DNA from: Acidobacteriota bacterium | GTDB taxonomy: Bacteria; Acidobacteriota; Terriglobia; Bryobacterales; Bryobacteraceae | DNA: 64,000 nucleotides | Direction of reading: 5' to 3' | Assembly: GCA_014584705.1 (NCBI GenBank) | Contig: JACTMJ010000024.1 | Location: 62,001-126,000, forward strand | Shown: positions 1-7,831 of the stretch, piece after piece | Position numbering within the stretch: the stretch's first letter is position 1 | How the letters are laid out: each line of letters starts with the position of its first letter | The notes under the pieces: model-generated | What the model saw: the letters and a program-made list of their open reading frames with translations, nothing else | The model's database searches: none | What the model was told of the DNA's origin: nothing | Translations under genes and position numbers: made by a program

Positions 1-2
1 TC

Positions 3-1307
3 TGCGGCATCGTCTATTGGCTGGGCGCTTGCTATTGGATTCAGTTTACGCTCGCCAATTACGGCGATCTGAACCTCGGCCTCAGCATGCTTGCGCTGGC
101 TCTGTTTGCGATGATCAAGGCACTGCACATGGCGGTATTCGGTCTCGCGGCGGGGTGGCTGATGCAGCGCTGGTGGGCCATACCCGCAACGGCGGCGGCG
201 TGGGTGGCGATCGAGCGGACGCACGGGCCGCTGGGCTTCGCGTGGCAGGCGTTGGGCAACGCGGGGATCGACATGAGCCTGCTGCTGCGTCTGGCTCCGC
301 TTGTGGGCGTCTACGGACTCTCGTTCGCGTTCGTGATGATGAACGCCGCGGTCGTACTCGTGATTCTGCGAAGACCGCGAAGGGAACTGGCGTGGCTGCT
401 CGCGTTCCCATTGCTTTACCTGCTGCCCGCCATGCCGGAAGCTGAAACCGGCCGCCATCAGGCGCTGCTCGTCCAGCCCAATGTGAACGACCGGGACTCG
501 TGGACGTACCAGGAGGTTCGCACCATGCAGGACCGCGTTTTCTCCCTCTCCACTGCGGGCCTGAGGGTGCTGGACAAGCAAGAGGAAGCATTGGTGATCT
601 GGCCGGAGCTTCCTGCTCCGGTCCCGTACTACGCGGACGCCGAATTCCGGGAGAGGACGCATCGCTTCGCCAGGGAACAGAAAGTCTGGTTTCTTTTCGG
701 TACGGTGGGCTATACGCCACAGCGGGAGCCGAAGAATTCGGCGGTTCTCATCAATCCCCAGGGCGAGTTTGTCGACCGCTACGACAAGACCTTTCTGGTG
801 CCGTTCGGCGAGTACGTTCCGCCCTTTTTTGACTGGGTGGGCAAGGTAAGCAACGAGACCGGCAATTTTGTGCCGGGAGACCGGACGGTGGTTTTCCCGA
901 TGCGCGCTTACAAGATGAGCGCTTTCATCTGCTATGAATCCGCGTTTCCGCACCTTGTGAGGCGATTCCCCAACGCGGGCGCGGAAGTGCTGGCCAACCT
1001 CTCCTACGACGGCTATTTCGGCAACCTTTCCGCTCGTCGCCAGCACCTGAACCTAGTGCGGATGCGCGCGGCCGAGAATCGCCGGTGGATTCTTCGCGCT
1101 ACAAGCGACGGGGTGACCGTTAACGTGGACCCGGCCGGGCGGATCGCCGACTCGCTTCCGCAAGGCATCGCGGCGGCGCTACCCGCGCAATTCAACTATA
1201 TCGAGGAGAAGACGTTCTACACGCGGTTTGGCGATTGGTTCTGTTTGCTCTGCGCGGCGATTACGCTGGCCGCGCTTGTTCCCGCACTGCGATCCTCAAG
1301 ACGCTAG
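3..1307 (+). CDS. lnt: Apolipoprotein N-acyltransferase (5' partial)
   Basis: The frame is open from the left edge, so the start lies outside the window; 434 codons are visible. It is the inner-membrane enzyme that adds the third acyl chain to the N-terminal Cys of lipoproteins. The visible N-terminal part is hydrophobic membrane segments, followed by a nitrilase-fold domain facing the periplasm. The family's Glu-Lys-Cys catalytic triad can be read: Glu in VIWPELPAPV, Lys in DKTFLVPFGEYVP and Cys in FICYESAFPHL. A last membrane helix (FCLLCAAITLAALVPAL) closes the protein. The family is usually about 500 aa, so roughly 70 N-terminal residues are missing. SYDGYFG replaces the common SNDAWFG after the Cys, a mild variant. 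Presence of Lnt fits a diderm cell. Confidence 0.93.
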   Translation, partial: CGIVYWLGACYWIQFTLANYGDLNLGLSMLALALFAMIKALHMAVFGLAAGWLMQRWWAIPATAAAWVAIERTHGPLGFAWQALGNAGIDMSLLLRLAPLVGVYGLSFAFVMMNAAVVLVILRRPRRELAWLLAFPLLYLLPAMPEAETGRHQALLVQPNVNDRDSWTYQEVRTMQDRVFSLSTAGLRVLDKQEEALVIWPELPAPVPYYADAEFRERTHRFAREQKVWFLFGTVGYTPQREPKNSAVLINPQGEFVDRYDKTFLVPFGEYVPPFFDWVGKVSNETGNFVPGDRTVVFPMRAYKMSAFICYESAFPHLVRRFPNAGAEVLANLSYDGYFGNLSARRQHLNLVRMRAAENRRWILRATSDGVTVNVDPAGRIADSLPQGIAAALPAQFNYIEEKTFYTRFGDWFCLLCAAITLAALVPALRSSRR

Positions 1308-1500
1308 ATGGAAACGCGCTTCCGGGATCGTCCTACCGCGCTAACCCACACCACGCTAACCCTAACGGCAATTCGCCTGCTGGTGTGTTATCTTTTCATT
1401 CTGGTGGACTTGCACTCGGAATCCGCTCTTCAAGCCCCGCATCTCGCCGCTTTCGCGCGGCGAACCCGAGTTCTTGCAACCCACACACCCTGGAGAATTC

Positions 1501-2952
1501 ATGGCTGACACGCTTTTTGCCAAGAAGACCCTTGCTGACTTGCAGGAGCAGGCGCAGGAATCCGAGCATAGCCTCAAGCGAACTTTGAGCGCTTCCAACC
1601 TGGTGGCGCTGGGAATCGGCGCCATTATCGGCGCGGGGCTGTTTTCGCTTACCGGACTCGCCGCCGCCAACTACGCCGGTCCCGCTGTCACGCTGTCTTT
1701 CGTCCTGGCCGCGATCGGCTGCGGTTTCGCCGGGCTCTGCTACAGCGAGTTTTCCACGATGATCCCGGTGGCCGGTTCCGCCTATACATACGCTTATGCG
1801 ACTCTTGGCGAGTTCATTGCCTGGATTATTGGCTGGGACCTCGTGCTGGAGTATGCGGTGGGAGCAGCGACGGTATCGATATCCTGGTCCGCTTACGTGG
1901 TGAGTTTTCTGCACGGGTTTAACATAAACCTTCCACCGGAACTGGTTGCCTCGCCCTGGCAGCCTGTGCAATTGCCGAATGGGGAACTGGTACATGGAAT
2001 CGTGAACTTGCCAGCGGTCTTCATCGTTGTGGTGATTTCCTGGCTGCTGATTACGGGCATTCAGGAATCGGCACGGGTGAACTCGATCATTGTCATCATC
2101 AAAGTAGCCGTGGTGATTGCGTTTATTGGCGCGGGAATCGCCTACATTAACCCGGTTCACTACCAACCATTCATCCCGGTAAACACGGGTGAGTTCGGAC
2201 ATTTCGGCTATTCCGGCATTCTGCGCGCGGCGGGTATTATCTTCTTTGCCTACATCGGATTCGACGCCGTCTCGACAGCCGCCCAGGAGGCGAAGAACCC
2301 ACAACGGGATATGCCTATCGGTATTATTGGTTCTCTGATTGTTTGCACGGTGCTCTACGTCGGCTTCGCGCTGGTGATGACCGGGCTGGTGCCCTATAGC
2401 GAGCTGGGCAACGCCGCGCCCGTGGCCACCGCCGTGGACCGCACGCCATATTCCGGATTCAATGCCGCTATCAAGATCGCGATCATTTGCGGCTACTCTT
2501 CGGTGATCCTCGTGATGCTGCTCGGCCAGAGCCGCGTCTTCTTCTCCATGTCCCGCGACGGTCTGCTTCCAGGGATGTTCTCTCGCGTTCATCCGAAATA
2601 CCGCACGCCGTATCTCACGAATGCCATCTTCGCCGTGGGAGTGGGCCTGTTTGCCGCGCTCGCGCCGATTCAACTGGTGGGAGAGATGACGAGCATCGGC
2701 ACGCTGCTTGCCTTTGTGATTGTCTGCGTCGGTGTGCTGGTGATGCGCAAGACCCATCCGGACACGCCGCGTCCCTTCAAGACGCCGCTGGTGCCGTTCG
2801 TGCCCATCATGGGTATTCTCAGTTGCGGCGCGCTGATGCTGGGCCTTGGACTGAGCAACTGGATTCGCCTGTTTGGCTGGTTGGCGATCGGGATGATTAT
2901 TTACTTCTCCTATAGTCGGCACCACAGCCGGGTGCGCGGCCACCACGGCTAA
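1501..2952 (+). CDS. Amino acid permease (APC superfamily)
   Basis: Integral membrane transporter of the amino acid/polyamine/organocation superfamily, closest in appearance to the cationic amino acid transporter (CAT/YhdG) branch. The hallmark first helix reads LVALGIGAIIGAGLFSLTG, with the unwound GAIIGAG substrate segment, and about 12 hydrophobic helices follow. The conserved FFAYIGFDAVSTAAQEAKNP segment of helix 6 and the following loop is also present. I chose the ATG at 1501 because GGAG lies about 7 bases upstream; an in-frame TTG at 1474 lacks such a site. The C terminus is short and basic/His-rich. Substrate cannot be fixed from sequence; a proton-coupled amino acid symporter is the likely role. 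It stands alone between lnt and the tRNA. Confidence 0.9.
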   Translation: MADTLFAKKTLADLQEQAQESEHSLKRTLSASNLVALGIGAIIGAGLFSLTGLAAANYAGPAVTLSFVLAAIGCGFAGLCYSEFSTMIPVAGSAYTYAYATLGEFIAWIIGWDLVLEYAVGAATVSISWSAYVVSFLHGFNINLPPELVASPWQPVQLPNGELVHGIVNLPAVFIVVVISWLLITGIQESARVNSIIVIIKVAVVIAFIGAGIAYINPVHYQPFIPVNTGEFGHFGYSGILRAAGIIFFAYIGFDAVSTAAQEAKNPQRDMPIGIIGSLIVCTVLYVGFALVMTGLVPYSELGNAAPVATAVDRTPYSGFNAAIKIAIICGYSSVILVMLLGQSRVFFSMSRDGLLPGMFSRVHPKYRTPYLTNAIFAVGVGLFAALAPIQLVGEMTSIGTLLAFVIVCVGVLVMRKTHPDTPRPFKTPLVPFVPIMGILSCGALMLGLGLSNWIRLFGWLAIGMIIYFSYSRHHSRVRGHHG

Positions 2953-3082
2953 GCTGAAACGACCTGTTCACGGCTTGGACAAAGGGTATTTTTGGCGGTT
3001 GTTTGCAGGATCACGGCGATTGAGCGGTGCGCCGTGCTATCCTGGCTTTTTGGGGCTTGGCATCGCCATGCCGGGCCGCTTG

Positions 3083-3159
3083 GGGCGCGTAGCTCAGTTG
3101 GTTAGAGCGCCTGCTTCACACGCAGGAGGTCACAGGTTCGAGTCCTGTCGCGCCCACCA
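3083..3159 (+). tRNA. tRNA-Val (anticodon CAC)
   Basis: A full cloverleaf folds by eye. The acceptor stem pairs GGGCGCG (3083-3089) with CGCGCCC (3149-3155), then A and an encoded CCA end. The D arm is at 3092-3108. The anticodon stem CCTGC/GCAGG encloses the loop TTCACAC, so the anticodon is CAC (3117-3119), reading the Val codon GTG. The T arm has ACAGG-TTCGAGT-CCTGT. An extended -10-like sequence (TGCTATCCT at 3035) lies about 40 bases upstream but has no convincing -35 partner. No integrase or att-like duplication is visible next to it. Confidence 0.97.
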
Positions 3160-3205
3160 CGTTCCACCCTCCTTCCCCCGGCGAGTTTCAAGCGCTTTCA
3201 CAACC

Positions 3206-4066
3206 TCAGGATTGGACTGTCGCGCCTTCGATAACCCACTCGATGCCCTTGGCCAGGGATGCGCTTACGGGAGTCTTCGGGACGGTGAAATCCGCGGCGG
3301 CTTTGAGGGCGGGTTTCGCGTGGTTCATTGCGATTCCCAGACCGGCCCACTGGAGCATCCCCACGTCATTATTCCCGTCGCCGAAGGCCACAACGTCCCG
3401 TGCGTCTATGCCGTAATGCCGCGCCACGTCCGCGAGGCCGGTTGCCTTGGTGACGTCCGGCGGCATGAATTCGAGGTAGGGCGGGTCCGTGTGCGTGACG
3501 GTAAGGCGCGAATGGTAACGCTTCGTCTGCTCCGGGGTGAGGGAGGCAATCGCTTCGGGTTCCGCCATCCAGAGCACTTTGTGGACACCGTCCGCGGGCA
3601 CCGCGCATAGATCCGGCACGCGGATCTGGGCATCGTCGTTGCGGCTTTGATCGTATTCGGTGAACGAAGTGCGGCGGTCCACGTAGACCCCATCGAGGGC
3701 GTAGAGAAGCACGGAAAGGCCGCGTCGCCGGCCCTCTTCGATCAATTCCGTGACGAGAGGCGCGGGCATCCCGTGCTGCGCCCAGACGGGCCCGCGCGGC
3801 GCTTCGCGAACGAGGGCACCATTGGCGGAGATTAACGGCGTGTCAAGCCGAAGTTCGGCATGGAAAGGCAGCATGTTCGCATGACTGCGGCCGGATGCGA
3901 GAACGATGAGGACGCCACGCTCGCGCAGGTCCGCGATGGCCCGGCGGTTCGCGGCACTGATGATGCGGTCCGGACCCACCAGCGTATCGTCAATATCCAT
4001 CGCCGCGAGCTTCCAGCGCAGGGCGGGGACGGGCGGATTTTCGAGAAGATCTGAAAAGGGGCTCAA
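3206..4066 (-). CDS. HAD-superfamily hydrolase, Cof type
   Basis: A predicted cytosolic phosphatase of the Cof/IIB branch of the haloacid dehalogenase superfamily (286 aa, typical length). HAD motif I is MDIDDTLVG near residue 23 (nucleophile Asp plus general-acid Asp), motif II is the Ser of LASGRS, and motif IV is FGDGNNDVGML near the C terminus (Mg-binding Asp pair). The large middle insertion is the substrate-capping C2 domain. Substrates of this branch are sugar phosphates, flavin mononucleotide or pyridoxal phosphate; the sequence does not choose between them. It begins 8 bases after the SDR gene (4075-4884), so both are probably one transcript. The start is a TTG with only a weak ribosome-binding site, so the first few residues are uncertain. 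Confidence 0.88.
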   Translation of the reverse strand: MSPFSDLLENPPVPALRWKLAAMDIDDTLVGPDRIISAANRRAIADLRERGVLIVLASGRSHANMLPFHAELRLDTPLISANGALVREAPRGPVWAQHGMPAPLVTELIEEGRRRGLSVLLYALDGVYVDRRTSFTEYDQSRNDDAQIRVPDLCAVPADGVHKVLWMAEPEAIASLTPEQTKRYHSRLTVTHTDPPYLEFMPPDVTKATGLADVARHYGIDARDVVAFGDGNNDVGMLQWAGLGIAMNHAKPALKAAADFTVPKTPVSASLAKGIEWVIEGATVQS

Positions 4067-4074
4067 ATACCAGC

Positions 4075-4884
4075 TTACCAGCGGATGACCTGCCCCCCGT
4101 CCACGTTGATGCTCTGCCCGGTCACCTGGGCGGCACGAGCGGAGGAGAGGAAGGTGACCATATCCGCGACGTCTTCAGGAGTCTGCCAGCGGGCAAGGGG
4201 CGCAACGGTGCGCACTTTCTCTCCCGCCCAATCTTCATAGGAGCGCTGCTTGCCGGGCGGCTGCCGGCGGTTCCAGGCTTCCCAGACCGAGCGGTTGAGC
4301 GGGGTTTGCACCATGCCGGGGTTCACGATGTTGACGCGGATGCCGTAGGGCGCGAGGTCCTTCGCCAGACAGTGCGCAAAGTTGATGTTGGCGGCTTTGC
4401 TGGCGCTGTAGGGCGGGTCAGTCGGTGAGCCAATCTGAGCAGCGACAGAGCCAATGAAGATCATCGTGCCGGCCTTTCGGGCTACCATCCCGGGTGCAAC
4501 CGCGTGGGCCACGTTGACCATGCCCATGATGTTGACTTCGAGCACACGGGGCCAATCTTCCGGCTCCAGATTCGTGAACGGGAACCCGAACTTGCCGGAC
4601 CCGATAGCGGCCGCATGCGTCAGGTGAGCGACGGGACCGAGGGCGGCTTGGGTTTCAAGAACGGCCGCCCGCACGGCCGCGAGATCCCGGATATCCACTT
4701 CCAGGCCCAGCGCCGCACAGCCGAACTCGTTCGCAATCGCCGCCGCCATGCCGGGCGCGTTGGAAGAGCGATCCCAGATGGCAACGCGACAGCCTTCCGC
4801 CGCAAATGTGCGGGCGCAAGCAAGACCGATTCCGCTTGCTCCTCCTGTGACCACGGCTACATGATTCGCCAGTTCGAGGTTCAT
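4075..4884 (-). CDS. SDR-family oxidoreductase
   Basis: Classical short-chain dehydrogenase/reductase of 269 aa with a Rossmann fold. The dinucleotide-binding motif TGGASGIG lies near residue 13. Asp at the end of the second strand (AIWDRS) suggests NAD(H) preference. The active site reads IGSVAAQ, then YSASK (Tyr and Lys). The C-terminal VTGQSINVDGGQVIRW is the usual SDR ending. The closest functional type is a sugar, polyol or hydroxyacyl dehydrogenase; the substrate is not deducible. It is first in a two-gene unit with the downstream HAD phosphatase. The 212-bp region up to the divergent NmrA-like gene should hold promoters for both directions. Confidence 0.88.
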   Translation of the reverse strand: MNLELANHVAVVTGGASGIGLACARTFAAEGCRVAIWDRSSNAPGMAAAIANEFGCAALGLEVDIRDLAAVRAAVLETQAALGPVAHLTHAAAIGSGKFGFPFTNLEPEDWPRVLEVNIMGMVNVAHAVAPGMVARKAGTMIFIGSVAAQIGSPTDPPYSASKAANINFAHCLAKDLAPYGIRVNIVNPGMVQTPLNRSVWEAWNRRQPPGKQRSYEDWAGEKVRTVAPLARWQTPEDVADMVTFLSSARAAQVTGQSINVDGGQVIRW

Positions 4885-5096
4885 ATACGCCTTTCAACAC
4901 GCCCCGTTTGATAGTGCCGCGGGGCCTTCGCCCACGGCCGGATGCGCGTGCTTCCAGGCTTCGAGTGTACTGAATTCGCGCGCCCGGCTAGCCCGGATGC
5001 CGTTACACTTACAAATGCGTACGTCCGTTCCTGCCGGAAGAGGGTATTTTCCGGCGTGACGGGATGGGGCGAGTGCGGCCAAGAGGAGGCTTTTCG

Positions 5097-6041
5097 ATGG
5101 CAGACAAGAAGATTATCGCCGTCATGGGTGCAACCGGCGCGCAGGGCGGCGGGTTAGTTCGCGCGATTCAGGGCGACAAGGCGGGCGAGTTTCAGGCTCG
5201 CGCCATCACGCGCAATCCAAATTCGGAGAAAGCGCGCGCTCTCGCCGCACTAGGCGCGGAGGTGGTGGCGGGGGATGCCGACGACGAAACAAGCCTGCAC
5301 CGCGCTTTTGAGGGGGCGTGGGGAGCGTTCTGCGTCACCTTTTATTGGGAACACTTCTCGCCGGAAAAGGAAGTTGCGCAAGTTGCCGCGCTGGCCCGAA
5401 GCGCGGGAGCAGCCAATCTGAAGCATGTGGTCTGGTCTACGCTTGAAGATTCCCGGAAGTGGATTCCCGTTGACGATCCGCGCATGCCGACACTGTTCGG
5501 CAAGTACAAGGTGCCACACTTCGACGCCAAAGGAGAGTCCGACCATTTCTTCACCGACGCCCATGTGCCCGTAACGTTTATGCTGGCCTCCTTCTACTGG
5601 GAGAATTTCATCGGATCCGGACTTCGGCGCGACCCGGACGGCGTGCCGACGCTGACCTTCCCGCTTGGCAATGAAACGATGGCTTCGATTTCCAGCGAGG
5701 ACATCGGCCGGTGCGCCTACGGCATTTTTCAGGACTCGCCGAACTGGATCGGCAAGACGGTGGGCGTGGCCGGGGAACAACTGACGATGGCGGAGATGGC
5801 CGCCATTTTCACGGAGGTTCTCGGCGAGACGGTGCGTTACAACGATGTGCCGCCAGAGGTGTTCCGCAGCTTTCCATTCCCAGGGGCGGACGATCTTGGG
5901 AATATGTTCCAGTTCTATCGGGATTTCGCCGCCCATTTCCGGGAGTCCCGGCCTCTCGCGGCGGCACGGGCGCTGAATCCCCGAATGCAGAGCTTCCGCG
6001 AATGGCTACGGGCCAATATCGGGCGCATTCCCATTGTTTAG
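5097..6041 (+). CDS. NmrA-like NAD(P)-binding protein
   Basis: An atypical SDR of the NmrA/HSCARG type (314 aa). The N terminus IIAVMGATGAQGGG carries the glycine-rich nucleotide-binding loop typical of this group (GxTGxQG-like). The following strand ends ARAITRNPNSEKA, with Arg residues that could contact NADPH. There is no YxxxK catalytic pair, as is normal for NmrA-like redox sensors and unlike true dehydrogenases. I chose the ATG at 5097 because AGGAGG sits 8 bases upstream; a longer frame opens at 5064. The role may be NADP-redox-dependent regulation or reduction of a quinone-like substrate. It is transcribed alone, just before pgm. Confidence 0.87.
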   Translation: MADKKIIAVMGATGAQGGGLVRAIQGDKAGEFQARAITRNPNSEKARALAALGAEVVAGDADDETSLHRAFEGAWGAFCVTFYWEHFSPEKEVAQVAALARSAGAANLKHVVWSTLEDSRKWIPVDDPRMPTLFGKYKVPHFDAKGESDHFFTDAHVPVTFMLASFYWENFIGSGLRRDPDGVPTLTFPLGNETMASISSEDIGRCAYGIFQDSPNWIGKTVGVAGEQLTMAEMAAIFTEVLGETVRYNDVPPEVFRSFPFPGADDLGNMFQFYRDFAAHFRESRPLAAARALNPRMQSFREWLRANIGRIPIV

Positions 6042-6150
6042 ACGCCGGGCGACGCAAGAGCGCGGTTCGGGAAAGTTCGTTCACCAACGATGCCTGCGCT
6101 CTCAAATCGGCTAGACTGGGCGGGAGACGCACGGAACGCGGAGGAAGCAC

Positions 6151-7803
6151 ATGAACGTACACAGACTCGCGGGTACCAAGCCGGAAGCATCGATGCTGGT
6201 GGATCTGGCGAAGCTGGAGAGGGCGTACTACGAAGGCAAGCCCGACCCCGGTGAGGCCTCGCAGCGTGTAAGTTTTGGCACTTCGGGGCATCGCGGCTGC
6301 TCGTTCCAGAACAGCTTCAACGAGAACCATATTCTGGCAACGACGCAGGCCATTTGCGATTACCGCACGCGCCAGGGAACCAGCGGACCGCTGTTTATCG
6401 GCAAGGATACCCACGCCCTCTCCGCGCCCGCGCTACGCACCGCCGTTGAGGTGCTGGCGGGCAACGGTGTGGAGGTGAGGATCTCCGCGGGTACGCCGTA
6501 TACGCCGACGCCGGCCGTTTCGCACGCCATCCTCTGTTTCAACCGGGACCGCACGAACGGATTCGCGGACGGTATCGTCATTACACCCTCGCATAACCCT
6601 CCCCAGGATGGCGGGTTCAAGTACAACCCGCCCGACGGAGGACCGGCGCAGAGCGAGGCCACAACGGCAATCGAGAAAGAAGCAAACGCCTATCTGGAAG
6701 CGGGATTGCGCGGTGTAAAACGCATTCCCTATGAGCAGGCGCTGAAAGCGGCCACGACGCAGGAGCACGACTACGTTCGGGCGTACGTTGACGACCTCGC
6801 GGAAGTCCTCGATTTCGAGGCGATCCGGGGAGCGGGGCTCAAGCTGGGCGTGGATCCGCTGGGCGGCGCCGGCGTGCATTACTGGGCCCCAATCGCGGAG
6901 AAATACGGCCTGAACCTGACGATCGTTAACGACACGGTGGACGCGACTTTTCGTTTCATGTCGATCGACTGGGACGGCAAGATTCGGATGGACCCTTCGA
7001 GCGGATACGCGATGCGCGGACTGATCGGGCTGAAGGACCGCTTCGATGTGGCCTTCGCCTGCGACCCGGACCATGACCGGCATGGCATCGTGACACGGGG
7101 AGGCGGGCTCCTGCCACCCAACCACTACCTTTCCGCTTGCATCCAGTATCTATTTGAGAACCGGCCCGCGTGGACGAAAGATGTGGCGATCGGCAAGACG
7201 CTGGTAAGCAGCGGCATGATTGACCGGGTGGCTGCCAAGCTGGGACGCCGCCTTTTTGAAGTGCCGGTGGGCTTCAAATTCTTCGTTACCGGTCTGGTGA
7301 AGGGCGAGCTTGGATTCGTGGGCGAGGAGAGCGCCGGCGCATCTCTGCTGCGCCGCAACGGCAGGGTCTGGACTACAGACAAAGACGGCATCGCCGTGGC
7401 ACTGCTCTCGGCGGAGATCACCGCGCGGACCGGCAAGGATCCGGCGGAGATCTACCGTGGCCTCACGATGGAGTTTGGCGAGCCCGCATACGGACGCCTG
7501 GAGGCGTCCGCCAATCTGGCGCAGAAAAAGGCACTTGCCAACCTTTCCCCCGAGCAAGTGGAAAGCACCGATCTCGCTGGGGAGACGATCACGGCGAAAC
7601 TCACGCGCGCGCCGGGAGACGGAAACAAGATTGGCGGGCTGAAGGTCTGCACGAACAACGGGTGGTTCGCCGCCCGCCCCTCCGGGACCGAGGAGATCTA
7701 CAAGATTTACGCCGAGAGCTTCCGAGGCGAGGATCACCTCAAACAGATCCAGGCTGAAGCCCAACAAATAGTATCGGCAGCACTCCAAGCGGCGGGGGCT
7801 TGA
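6151..7803 (+). CDS. pgm: Phosphoglucomutase (alpha-D-glucose specific)
   Basis: Interconverts glucose 1-phosphate and glucose 6-phosphate in the cytosol, linking glycolysis to glycogen, trehalose and envelope sugar synthesis. The length (550 aa) matches bacterial Pgm (546 aa in E. coli). The active-site serine loop VITPSHNPPQDGG places the phospho-Ser at residue 147, nearly the same index as E. coli Ser146. The metal-binding loop is FACDPDHDRHG, the sugar-binding loop is VGEESAGAS, and the C-terminal phosphate-binding loop is ARPSGTEEIYKIYAE. GGAGGA lies 8 bases before the ATG. The downstream membrane protein starts 28 bases after the stop and may be co-transcribed. Confidence 0.96.
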   Translation: MNVHRLAGTKPEASMLVDLAKLERAYYEGKPDPGEASQRVSFGTSGHRGCSFQNSFNENHILATTQAICDYRTRQGTSGPLFIGKDTHALSAPALRTAVEVLAGNGVEVRISAGTPYTPTPAVSHAILCFNRDRTNGFADGIVITPSHNPPQDGGFKYNPPDGGPAQSEATTAIEKEANAYLEAGLRGVKRIPYEQALKAATTQEHDYVRAYVDDLAEVLDFEAIRGAGLKLGVDPLGGAGVHYWAPIAEKYGLNLTIVNDTVDATFRFMSIDWDGKIRMDPSSGYAMRGLIGLKDRFDVAFACDPDHDRHGIVTRGGGLLPPNHYLSACIQYLFENRPAWTKDVAIGKTLVSSGMIDRVAAKLGRRLFEVPVGFKFFVTGLVKGELGFVGEESAGASLLRRNGRVWTTDKDGIAVALLSAEITARTGKDPAEIYRGLTMEFGEPAYGRLEASANLAQKKALANLSPEQVESTDLAGETITAKLTRAPGDGNKIGGLKVCTNNGWFAARPSGTEEIYKIYAESFRGEDHLKQIQAEAQQIVSAALQAAGA

Positions 7804-7831
7804 GGCCCTCGCCATAGGCGGTTTCGCGCAC

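Noticed and set aside
1308..1508. 66-codon open frame after lnt beginning METRFRDRP
   Set aside because: No ribosome-binding site, no recognisable motif, and it runs into the start of the permease gene; most likely the permease leader.
1396..2946. Long minus-strand open frame antisense to the amino acid permease
   Set aside because: His/Arg/Asp-rich shadow translation of a GC-rich gene; the plus-strand frame has clear APC motifs.
3083..3159. tRNA-Val as possible phage attachment site
   Set aside because: No repeat of its 3' end near 47,440-47,800 and no integrase next to it.
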